Origin: Sphingomonas sp. PAMC 26621
GTDB taxonomy: Bacteria > Pseudomonadota > Alphaproteobacteria > Sphingomonadales > Sphingomonadaceae
Assembly: GCF_000251145.1 (NCBI RefSeq)
Contig: NZ_AIDW01000015.1
Location: forward strand, 186,001 to 250,000
Reading direction: 5' to 3'
Length of the DNA: 64,000 bases
Shown: positions 47,301-54,121 of the stretch, in pieces
How the letters are laid out: the number at the start of each line of letters is the position of its first letter
How positions within the stretch are numbered: position 1 is the stretch's first letter
Position numbers and translations under genes: made by a program
Notes under the pieces: generated by a model
Told to the model about the DNA's origin: nothing
Seen by the model: the letters and a program-made list of their open reading frames with translations, nothing else
Database searches by the model: none

Positions 47301-47461
47301 TGGCGATCGGCCAGGGTTCGGGGATCCAGCAGCCGCTCGCAATCGCGATAATTGCCGGCCTAATGCTGCAATATCCCTTGGTGCTGCTTGCGATGCCGGT
47401 CCTCGTCCGGCTCACGTTACCAAAGGAGGGGCGACATCCTGTTCCTGTTTCGACGCCTTGA
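44396..47461 (+). CDS. RND-family efflux permease
   Basis: A 1021-residue inner-membrane pump of the AcrB/ACR_tran superfamily. Start taken at the ATG giving MLERLLREQSRAF (TGATG overlap with the adaptor); a GTG 12 bp earlier is possible. Twelve membrane helices with two large periplasmic loops are visible. The proton-relay Asp pair is in AAVGLLIDDVIVMVEH near residue 395; motif FPQVSFPRVVVDLDAGSRPA lies after helix 1. The second half has MTMIIGIGTEMAIFYVSEFE, with Glu in the equivalent helix-10 region. It lacks clear heavy-metal (CzcA) signatures, so the substrate is undetermined. The divergent two-component system probably controls it. Confidence 0.92.
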   Translation: MLERLLREQSRAFVLIAIALALAGLVAALSLPIGLFPQVSFPRVVVDLDAGSRPADQTALTVTRPIEEALRAIPGVQDVRSATSRGSAQISIDFGWGRDMVASTLLVDSAIARTIPSLPTGTQYTVRRMDPTVFPIISYALVSTTADPVALQDIAKYQITPLLSSVPGLARVGVQGGDTAEVQVLADPHRLADHTLSMTDLATAIRNGNVLSAVGQVQDRGRLSLVIADRSVTTAAQIGAIVVSADPQGVVRVRDVATVQNGAVPVWQRIVEDGTPAVLFNIYEQPDGNAVRIAQAVQQKLATLALPPGVKLVCWYDQSELVTQSVASVRDAVLIGLVLAALVLLWFLRSWRVTLVAIIVVPATLAATVLVLSMLGMSFNIMTLGGIAAAVGLLIDDVIVMVEHIARRAGAIGEDGRPAGDSAVIPAAREFLAPLTGSSLATLIVFVPLSFLTGVTGAFSKALSLTMAAALAISWAMTAFVVPVLVRWLVDFSAWHDPGAPGVGRVARVHDRILDRLSARPWLLAVAALPLLVIGYISYENVPSGFMPKVDEGGFVMDYYTAPGTSLDETGRQVGQIDAMLKANPAVLTFSRRLGTGLGGDLGQSYHGDYFVRLKPDHAAPTEEIAAAVADRITAQVPGVQVEVAQLIEDLIGDLTAVPQPIEVKLYATDPSVLQGEARKVAALIGKIDGVVEVKDGVQLAGDALDVHVDPVRAALEGVAPAEVEAQLSAALTGSVATTLAQASKPVDVRVRLPDALTLSEAGLAQLPIRASDGHVFALSRVATIESVTGQPQISRENLEPMIAVTGRIQGRGIGAAVGDVRAALDKVGVLAPGVRYELGGLYQQQQIAFAGLIQVFGAALIAELALLLILYRRFWLPVIIIGCSLLSTTAVFTALWAAGVDLNITALMGMTMIIGIGTEMAIFYVSEFEELARTMPPAEATREASRNRLRPITMTTLAAIFTLLPLALAIGQGSGIQQPLAIAIIAGLMLQYPLVLLAMPVLVRLTLPKEGRHPVPVSTP

Positions 47462-48013
47462 TCTTACCGTGGGAAAACCGGATTATCGGTCGCGACCCAT
47501 AGCCGCCGTTCGCCGCGACTTTTCACCCTCCATTGCTTTCGGCGGTCGGATTCAAGGGAAACCCAGCCCCGATCGCGATTGTGCGACAAACAGGTTTTTC
47601 CGGCATTCGGCCGATGCATGGCCGAACGTCACGCTGCGTTAATCGTAAACCTCCCAACGACTGACCGCCCGCACTGCTCGATGTAAGACCGATCTCGAGA
47701 TTCCGTGATGGGCGATTGAACTGCAACAATTGGTCCCGCATTCGTTCAGCTGCTTAATTGCGTGCGAATGACCGGTTCCGGCATGAGCGGACGTTCGAGC
47801 GTCCATCGCGGAATGACCTGGACTGGTCGCTAGCCGTCGGTGGCACCAGACAGAGTAGACCGGGCGCTTTAACATATCGGCCCCCAATAGCTGCTCGACC
47901 TCTCCACAACTAATTCGCGCCGTTTCTATAAACACCGCATCGAAGTAACAATCGTCGGCTTTCTACCAGTAGGCCAGAGCAAAAGTGCTCTGATGCTAAA
48001 GCACACCTCGTCC
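47462..48013 (+). other. Left edge of AT-richer island, 552-bp gap
   Basis: GC content drops after the RND gene and no convincing gene is seen. A minus-strand frame at 47639-47935 (98 residues, beginning MFIETARISCGEVEQLLGAD) has a protein-like start but an unconvincing remainder, so it is noted only as a possibility. I see no tRNA that could act as an attachment site. Confidence 0.5.
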
Positions 48014-48607
48014 TCAGACGCTGGGCGAACAGCGAACCCAATGAGACAGATCAAGGTCGATCATCACGTGTCGGTCTTTCGGCGAAGCCGTCCGGTCATC
48101 AAATTTTGCGAGAAAGGCGCGTGCAAGAGCGAACGCGTCGTCAGCGCTTGTCTCAGATGTTACCCCATCGTTCGTGGCATGAGGATCGATTATGATAGCA
48201 TTCCGATATGCGGCAACGATCCCCTTGGCACGACGAATTACAGCCGCTTCCAAATTATTGCTCACCGGCCGATTTGATATATGCCCGAGACCGAGGCCTG
48301 AACACGGAGCCTTCATAAACTTAACAAGCTCGCGCTCAGCCTGGGCAAATCGGATAGCGGTAACGGTAAACGCTGCTAGTTCGGTCAGGCCTGCGAAATG
48401 ATGCGCATGTAGAGACTGTTGGTCTCCTGATCCTGGCAACCGGGCGTTACGGCATTCATCCATTATCGCGCCAGCCCCAATCAGAAGTTGCGCTCTACCA
48501 TCATCGAGTTCATCAAGTGAAATCTTTAGCGTGGGGTCGAACTCGATGTCTTTCGAAGGGGCCCTCACTGCATCGAGCAGGGGACCGTCTGTTCCGCGCA
48601 ATCTCAC
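48014..48607 (-). CDS. Hypothetical island protein
   Basis: A 197-residue protein starting with GTG, 3 nt after the stop of the upstream gene, so the two are likely coupled. It reads as a soluble alpha-rich protein (LKISLDELDDGRAQLLIGAG, FAQAERELVKFMKAPCSG, SADDAFALARAFLAKFDDRT). No motif of a known enzyme or DNA-binding fold is recognised. The base composition is lower in GC than the backbone, consistent with transfer. It pairs with the neighbouring unknown gene and may work with it. Confidence 0.6.
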   Translation of the reverse strand: MRLRGTDGPLLDAVRAPSKDIEFDPTLKISLDELDDGRAQLLIGAGAIMDECRNARLPGSGDQQSLHAHHFAGLTELAAFTVTAIRFAQAERELVKFMKAPCSGLGLGHISNRPVSNNLEAAVIRRAKGIVAAYRNAIIIDPHATNDGVTSETSADDAFALARAFLAKFDDRTASPKDRHVMIDLDLSHWVRCSPSV

Positions 48608-48610
48608 TTT

Positions 48611-49389
48611 CTATCGTCCATGACGACGAGCTATGTCATCCGCACTGAAAATTCGATGAATTGTATTTTCGGCTAGCTGCAAAATATTGATATTTTCGTT
48701 TGTACTAAGCGTTTTAGTAAACGGCCGCATGAAGTACGGATAAATTGATACCCTAGATGCGCGACGACAACATGCACTACGCTGTAGGTCGAAGGCACCC
48801 CAAAACTGGGCGCAGCGCGCAATAGCGCCGAGTGAAATATTTCTAAAGTTTAAATCCGGGATCTTTTTGGCAATATTCCTTGTTAACGTAATGTCACCGC
48901 AAACCGCTTGATTATAAAGTTCCTCCGAAAACTCCTGGATCTTCCAGAGGTTGTCAGCAAGATGATTGATACGGAGATCATGGTCTCGATTATTATAACC
49001 TCCGAATCCGTCAACAATCAGGCTGGTGCACTGCTCCATATCGCCAGGAGTGGCGCTTTGAGATTTTACGATCAATTCGCGTAGAAAGACTGTAAGCGCC
49101 GGCTTTGATTTTGGAATGCTATCAGCCGGCAGCTTTGAGTACTTAGCGCCGTGCAAGCCATGCGCTAAAACGTTCATATCGCTGCTGGCGACAGCATATC
49201 CGGATCGTGCAGCCATTTTGACACCGTCATGAATTGCTCGATCCGCCCAGTTCCTCACATGCCGGGGAAACCAGTCGCTTGAGGTTAGTCTGGAAATCCG
49301 TCCTCTTCGGAAAAGGCTTTTGTCGAGCCAACTGCCGATGAGATCGTCGCTCGTTCCGCCCTGGTGATTTTGACTGTGGGTCTGGTCAA
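48611..49389 (-). CDS. Hypothetical island protein, 5' end frameshifted or unclear
   Basis: The main frame (215 residues from a GTG at 49258) reads like a real protein: VKMAARSGYAVASSDMNVLA, LTVFLRELIVKSQ, EELYNQAVCGDITL, LGAIARCAQFWGAFDL. It extends upstream without a stop to about 49390 as GSWLDKSLFRRGRISRLTSS and FPRHVRNWADRA, but has no usable start there. In the neighbouring frame a TTG at 49389, preceded by a strong AGAGAGGG, opens MTRPTVKITRAERATISSAV and stops at 49285. The likely explanation is one frameshift between 49285 and 49389 in a single gene of about 255 codons. No family is recognised. Confidence 0.5.
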
Positions 49390-49795
49390 TTTAACCCTCT
49401 CTATCTTGTCCACCAGAAATGGGCCCGTTCGACGTGGATTCATTCATGACACAGAAATATCGGTTCCCAACAAATAAGGGACCTAGTTTCCTTATAGCCG
49501 AGTGAGCATTGTTTCTGATTAATGGCGTCATTTCGGAAGCTTTTGCCTCGACCACTCATTGCGAAGATCGCCTCGGGTTCCACATATCAGGTGGCGATCT
49601 CGCAATTGGCTTCTGCCCAAATCGGGATTGTGGCGTGGAGCTTGGAATTTGAAGTTGTAGGCCACGCCCGACAAGATGGAGTCTGGCGGCTCGTTGAGAT
49701 GATCCTACAACATGCGTTGCCATTGGAGGATGAGCTCGGCGATCGGCTCGACGCACCTTAAAGGGCTAGGCGCGCTCGCGCGCGATTATTTTGAG
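49390..49795 (+). other. Gap upstream of IS3 element
   Basis: It contains the ribosome site and presumably the promoter of the leftward unknown pair. A plus-strand frame at 49522-49761 (79 residues, MASFRKLLPRPLIAKIASGS) has uncertain coding value; the opposite strand contains text such as VEPIAELILQWQRML that could be a transposase scar. Nothing can be called with confidence. Confidence 0.4.
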
Positions 49796-49822
49796 TGAGC
49801 TGCTGCCGGTCTCATGGACACC
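49793..49822. repeat. Left end of IS3 element with GAG duplication
   Basis: GAG target duplication followed by the 27-bp terminal inverted repeat; differs from the right end at positions 16 and 19 only. Confidence 0.9.
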
Positions 49823-49825
49823 AAG

Positions 49826-50686
49826 TTAGGCTACATGAGCTTGCTTCTCGAAGTCCATGGGGCTGAGATAGCCCAAGGTCGAGTGCCTGCGTGTGGGATT
49901 GTAGAAGCGTTCGATGTAATCGAACACGTCCTGCCTTGCCTGATTGCGCGTGCGGTAGGTTTTGCGTGCGATGCGTTCGGTCTTCAGCGAGGAGAAGAAG
50001 CTCTCCATCGCAGCGTTGTCCCAGACGTTGCCCGACCGGCTCATCGAGCAGGTGACGCCGTTGTCGGCCATCAGCCGCTGGAACTGCTGGCTGGTATATT
50101 GGCTACCCTGGTCGGAGTGATGCAGCAGCGCATCGGGCTTGCCGCGTCGCCAGATCGCCATGACCAGCGCATCAGTCACGAGCTGTGCCGTCATCGTGTC
50201 GCTCATCGACCATCCGACCACCCGCCGCGAGAACAGGTCGATCACCGCGGCCGCATACAGCCATCCTTCGGCGGTCCAGATGTAGGTGAAGTCGGCCACC
50301 CACTTCTGGTTCGGCGCGTCCGCGCTGAACTGCCGATCGAGCACGTTGCCCGCGATCACCGAGCGTTCGCCATGATCCTTGGGCAGACCGCGGCGTCGCG
50401 GCCGCGCCAGTCAGACCGTGCGCGCGCATCAGCCGTTCGACCCGATGCAGGCCACAGACGAGGCCTTCGGCCAAGAGATCGTGCCAGACGCGACGCGCAC
50501 CATAGGTTCGGAGCTGGAGATGAAGCTGGCGCGGATCTTTCCTGCATACACTTGGTCGCTGCGCGACCGGGCACTTGGCGCCCGCACGAGCCAGGCGTGG
50601 AAACCACTGCGCGAGACATCGAGCGCCACGCAAAGCCATGATACCGGCCAGATTCCTCGATGCTTTGCGATGAACCCGAACTTCAT
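49826..50686 (-). pseudogene. IS3-family transposase OrfB, two frameshifts
   Basis: The DDE transposase is split over three frames. It begins MKFGFIAKHRGIWPVSWLCV and DVSRSGFHAWLVRAPSARSR, shifts near 50515 to RTYGARRVWHDLLAEGLVCG, and shifts again near 50400 to RRGLPKDHGERSVIAGNV, continuing to the end. The catalytic residues are all present in the last part (WVADFTYIWTAEGWLY, HHSDQGSQYTS, AAMESFFSSLKTE). As written the full protein of about 287 residues cannot be made. Confidence 0.88.
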
Positions 50687-50973
50687 ATCGAGTCCCTGGC
50701 AAAGTAGGCCGCGGCTTTTTTTAATATGTCACGTTCAGCCTTCATCCGGGCCAACTCGCGGCGCAGCCGCTCAATCTCCTGCTGCTCGGGCTTCATCTGA
50801 CCGTTGCCCGGGAATGCCGACTGGGGATCAGCTTCCGCTTCGCGGACCCATTTGCGCAGCACGTTCTCGTGCAGGTCCAGGTCGCGGGCAGCCTGCGCTA
50901 CCGCCACACCCCGATCGCGGACCAACTTCACCGCCTCGAGCTTGAACTCTCGGCTGAACTTCCGTCGTTGCAT
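50683..50973 (-). CDS. IS3-family transposase OrfA
   Basis: A 96-residue DNA-binding subunit with an N-terminal helix-turn-helix (RKFSREFKLEAVKLVRDRGV, AQAARDLDLHENVLRKWVRE) and a C-terminal leucine-zipper-like helix (EQQEIERLRRELARMKAERD) ending ILKKAAAYFARDSI. The KK codons lie in the A7G slippery run where the ribosome can shift into orfB. It appears intact. Confidence 0.92.
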   Translation of the reverse strand: MQRRKFSREFKLEAVKLVRDRGVAVAQAARDLDLHENVLRKWVREAEADPQSAFPGNGQMKPEQQEIERLRRELARMKAERDILKKAAAYFARDSI

Positions 50974-51006
50974 TTACACCCTCCGGTTCCGAAAACACCT
51001 TATCTC

Positions 51007-51036
51007 GGTGTCCACGAAACCGGCAGCAGCTCAGAG
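51007..51036. repeat. Right end of IS3 element with GAG duplication
   Basis: The 27-bp terminal inverted repeat (reverse complement begins TGAGCTGCTGCCGGTTTCGT) followed by the second copy of GAG. Confidence 0.9.
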
Positions 51037-51139
51037 AACCTCGCCCGCGATAGGGGAGGTGGCTCGGCAAACTTGCACAGGCTGTTAAGTGGAGTTTCTG
51101 TCTGAAGGCGGCCAGCATTGCTGCCAAACAGGAGAGGAG

Positions 51140-51253
51140 ATGACGAAGCGAACACGCCGGAACCACAGTCTGGCGTTCAAGGCGAAGGTAGCCTTAGCTG
51201 CGGTTGAGGGCGAGAAGACGCTGGCCGAGCTGGCGCAGCAGTTCGACGTTCAA
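51140..51253 (+). pseudogene. IS3-family OrfA fragment
   Basis: Starting after AGGAGAGGAG, the frame reads MTKRTRRNHSLAFKAKVALA and EGEKTLAELAQQFDVQ, the typical N-terminus of another IS3-group OrfA, then breaks off where IS110-like sequence begins. The preceding TGTTAAGTGGAGTTTCTGTC at 51086-51105 looks like the matching IS end. The rest of the element is gone. Confidence 0.8.
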
Positions 51254-51370
51254 CGTGACGTATCGACTCCACATCAACGGGAGACCGATGTTTGGAAGCC
51301 AATAAGGCGTTACGAATGTTGGCATGTGAGTCAGCGCCGCCGCAAAACTGGCGGCAGGATTCGACCAGCT

Positions 51371-51672
51371 TTAGCCGTTCAGCGATCCGAGCGCGGTCAT
51401 CAATCGCCGGCACATCGAATCATGCCGAATCGTGTCGAGCGGCATCTTGTGGAGATTTGCCAGTTGATGGCGCACCACCGCCGTACCGCCAGCAACGGCT
51501 CCACGATCTCCGCCAGTCCCGGAAAGCCCTCGACCAGATGACGAACAATGGCCTTGTAACCGATCGTGCTGACGACACCGACCTTGCGCCAAACTTGAGC
51601 AGCATGCCGCACATGTCGAACTGAAATGATTAAGCTTGCGCTGCATGAACTTGCGGCTGTTCAGCAGCAAGC
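51371..51672 (-). pseudogene. Decayed IS110-family transposase fragment
   Basis: Scattered over three frames are pieces that align with the better-preserved IS110 transposase at 59082-60135: MLLNSRKFMQRKL, VGVVSTIGYKAIVRHLVEGF, EIVEPLLAVRR and LANLHKMPLDTIRHD. Both copies point left. About 100 codons survive with many indels, so this is an old remnant. It marks the left border of the Hsp70 cassette. Confidence 0.8.
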
Positions 51673-51767
51673 TCTCCTCATGAACCTATCAGGCGAGGTT
51701 GCTGCAGAGCCGTTACGCATATAGAACGAAATCGACGGTCATTCATACCGCGACTATTAGGGGCACC

Positions 51768-53759
51768 GTGGCTTTCGATCTATTGGCGAGTCCGTTTGCG
51801 CGGCTCAATGTAAGCACTCGTGCGACCCGCGCGGAATTGGTTGAGGCACATCAACGAGCTGTGCTGGACGGTGAGCATGACGAATCCGATCTTGATCGCG
51901 CACTTGCTGCGCTGACGGCTCCACGCGAACGGCTTCGGGCTGAACTCTCCTTTCTCCCGGGCAGCACGCCCGCGCAGGCAAGAGCGATGCTCGAACGACT
52001 AAAGACAACCCCATTTACCGGTAGCTGGGGCGAGGGATGGGATGGCGCTAATGTAATTGCACATCTTCTGAGCAATGGTGAGAAGACGGCCAACGTTGTT
52101 GCTTTGCTTGTGAAAACCCATACGCCTGATGTCGTCGGCATCGAAAGAAAAATAAACGAAGCGCGGCAGATTTCAGGGTTCCCGCCCATACCCAGTGGAA
52201 TTCTCGCAGCTGAGGTGGGGTCACTTGTTACAGCCCACGCGGATACGGCCGCGGAACGGCTTTCCAAAAGAGATGGCGGTTATGAGGAGGCAACGGCTGT
52301 CGTCGAATTTGGGTTGCAAGATGAAGGCCTTAGGCCCTTTCTCAGCGCCTTTGTTGAAGCGTTTGCTCGGCATACTGCTCCGCATCTTGCTCGCCTTTCC
52401 GCCGATTTGGAGGCATCGTCGTCTAGACTGCGGAGTGCTCGCACTGTCGCAAACGCTGAAGCTCTTGCCGCCTGCCTTCATCGCTGGGACACCGTGCGGC
52501 AACCGGTCCAATTGTGGGACGAAGCGCAAGGGATTGATGAGCCAGACTCGCGTGCGCTTGGCGGTAAGCTGCGGGATTTATACATCGAGCTCGCAAACGA
52601 GCATTCTGCATATGAAGTCGCCCTCGTAATTTCGCGCGCTTTACACGAAGCTTTTGGCGAGCTGCCCGGGATGCGAGATCTTTTTGCCGAAGACACTGGC
52701 ACATTGGATGAGCTGGCTGGGCAAGCTCGCCTCACTGCCATTATGGCTCCGGTGGTGGATGCGCTCACGACGATGGCAATTAAGCCGACAGTGACGGCAA
52801 TTAATCTTGACGCCTGGATAGGATCGCCTGTCCGCAAAGATCCTGGAAAGCTACGCGCCGTATTCGAAACTGCACTCGACAAGCTGAGAGGCGAGGACAC
52901 CGGCATACCGGCGATGAACATTCGCAGCCTTACGCTTGATCTCCATAACGAACACACACTGAGCGACGCGGCTTTGCGACTGACCCGTTGGCTGTTGAGC
53001 TATCGTGCAAGATTGCCTGGTTCGGTAGTTGCCAAGTTATTGGATGATCAAACGACGCTGCAGCGGATAGTTTGGCAAAACGAGCTGAAGAGTAACCTTG
53101 ATCGCGGCGATCTTAATCAAGCCGAAACTTTAGTTGGCAATCTTCTCGGGACCGCTACAGACGCGGAGGATCGTGAGCTGATGCGATCGGTCAGGGCTGA
53201 CATCGTTAGCCGTCGTGGATCGCGAAGCCGGGGGCGTTGGGGTTGGGGTATTGCAGCAGCTTTTGTAGCTTTGATTATATTCTTGGAAAATAGCGGGCAA
53301 AAACCAGCGTACGTGGACACCCACACCTATGCCACGACTTCGGCAGAAACTGCTCCACCCGCTGCCGAGGTCATGGACACATCCTCTGCTAACTCAAGCG
53401 CGGATGTAATGACTCCGCCGGCAATGCAGACAACCGATTTGAGTGCGCCAGCTGCGGTCGGTAATAGCGACACGAAAGAAGAAACACCGCCGCTTAGTTT
53501 GGCCGGTCAATCCTTTTCGATGCCAGAATTGCGCTACTGCAGACGCCAGAAGGAACGCCTCAGAGCAGCATCAATTGCCGTTGATAACAGTGTCGTCAGT
53601 GAGGTCGACGGATTCAATGCCGCTGTCGATGAATTCAACGGTAAATGCAGTGATTTTACATATCTGCAGAGTGATATGACGACCGTAACGAGTGAAGTTG
53701 AAGCCGACGCAGCCACATTGGCGGACGAGGGAAGATCGATGGTGCAAAGATGGAAATGA
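51768..53759 (+). CDS. J-domain-like membrane protein of the Hsp70 cassette
   Basis: A 663-residue protein started at a GTG preceded by AGGGG. The first 65 residues resemble a J domain in layout: FDLLASPFARLNVSTRATRA, helix II ELVEAHQRAVLDG, a loop with EHDE where HPD is expected, and helix III SDLDRALAALTAPRERLRAE. A long alpha-helical middle part follows, without a recognised family. One membrane segment lies near residues 493-510 (WGIAAAFVALIIFLE), followed by a Thr/Ser/Pro-rich linker and a C-terminal domain with conserved-looking cysteines (ELRYCRRQKERL, FNGKCSDFTYLQ), probably periplasmic. Its stop overlaps the GrpE-like gene (ATGA), which overlaps the Hsp70 gene. I infer that it recruits or stimulates that Hsp70 at the membrane. 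The loss of HPD is unusual. Confidence 0.7.
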   Translation: MAFDLLASPFARLNVSTRATRAELVEAHQRAVLDGEHDESDLDRALAALTAPRERLRAELSFLPGSTPAQARAMLERLKTTPFTGSWGEGWDGANVIAHLLSNGEKTANVVALLVKTHTPDVVGIERKINEARQISGFPPIPSGILAAEVGSLVTAHADTAAERLSKRDGGYEEATAVVEFGLQDEGLRPFLSAFVEAFARHTAPHLARLSADLEASSSRLRSARTVANAEALAACLHRWDTVRQPVQLWDEAQGIDEPDSRALGGKLRDLYIELANEHSAYEVALVISRALHEAFGELPGMRDLFAEDTGTLDELAGQARLTAIMAPVVDALTTMAIKPTVTAINLDAWIGSPVRKDPGKLRAVFETALDKLRGEDTGIPAMNIRSLTLDLHNEHTLSDAALRLTRWLLSYRARLPGSVVAKLLDDQTTLQRIVWQNELKSNLDRGDLNQAETLVGNLLGTATDAEDRELMRSVRADIVSRRGSRSRGRWGWGIAAAFVALIIFLENSGQKPAYVDTHTYATTSAETAPPAAEVMDTSSANSSADVMTPPAMQTTDLSAPAAVGNSDTKEETPPLSLAGQSFSMPELRYCRRQKERLRAASIAVDNSVVSEVDGFNAAVDEFNGKCSDFTYLQSDMTTVTSEVEADAATLADEGRSMVQRWK

Positions 53760-54121
53760 GCGTCGCGATAGCCGAGACGGCGCTTGCCGATCTCGCAGTG
53801 GAGTATTGGAAGTTGCACCGTGCGTTCCAGCGGAGCCTTACCCATCTCGACGAAGACCGTGCACACCGGGCAGGTGCACAAGCTCGGTTCGCTGCAGGGC
53901 GTCTAGATATCGTGTTGGCCGGGGCCGGTCTGAAGCTGGCGCGCTTCGAGGGGCAAGTGCTCGGGCCAGAATTGCCGATGGAAACGATCAACGCCGACGA
54001 ATTAACGGCTGTTGTTGCTCCCGTCGTTGTCGAAACAATTGAGCCGGCCGTGCTAGCCGGTGACCGCGTTGTCCGCATGGGCCGCGTTCTAGGGGGAGCG
54101 GGCGATGTATCTCGGAATTGA
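53756..54121 (+). CDS. Putative GrpE-like nucleotide-exchange protein
   Basis: A 121-residue small protein translationally coupled on both sides (ATGA overlap upstream, 17-bp overlap with the Hsp70 gene). A helical first half (LADLAVEYWKLHRAFQRSLT) is followed by FEGQVLGPELPMETINADEL and VETIEPAVLAGDRVVRMGRV, which resembles the short beta domain at the end of GrpE (hydrophobic residue before a G-drvlR-a-V pattern). Similarity is weak and the protein is shorter than GrpE, so the call rests largely on its place directly before an Hsp70. No other function is suggested by the sequence. Confidence 0.5.
   Translation: MSVAIAETALADLAVEYWKLHRAFQRSLTHLDEDRAHRAGAQARFAAGRLDIVLAGAGLKLARFEGQVLGPELPMETINADELTAVVAPVVVETIEPAVLAGDRVVRMGRVLGGAGDVSRN

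Larger units (their letters stand above)
49796..51033 (-). mobile_element. IS3-family insertion sequence, 1238 bp, with GAG target duplication
   Basis: The element is bounded by 27-bp terminal inverted repeats (49796-49822 and 51007-51033) that match at 25 of 27 positions; both read TGAGCTGCTGCCGGT at the outer end and finish TGGACACC. A 3-bp GAG repeat directly flanks both ends (49793-49795 and 51034-51036), the expected target duplication. Inside are orfA and orfB on the minus strand, with an A7G slippery run (T7 at 50716-50722 on the plus strand) at the end of orfA suitable for programmed -1 frameshifting. OrfB carries two extra frame disruptions, so the copy is probably inactive unless these are sequencing errors. 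Confidence 0.92.
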
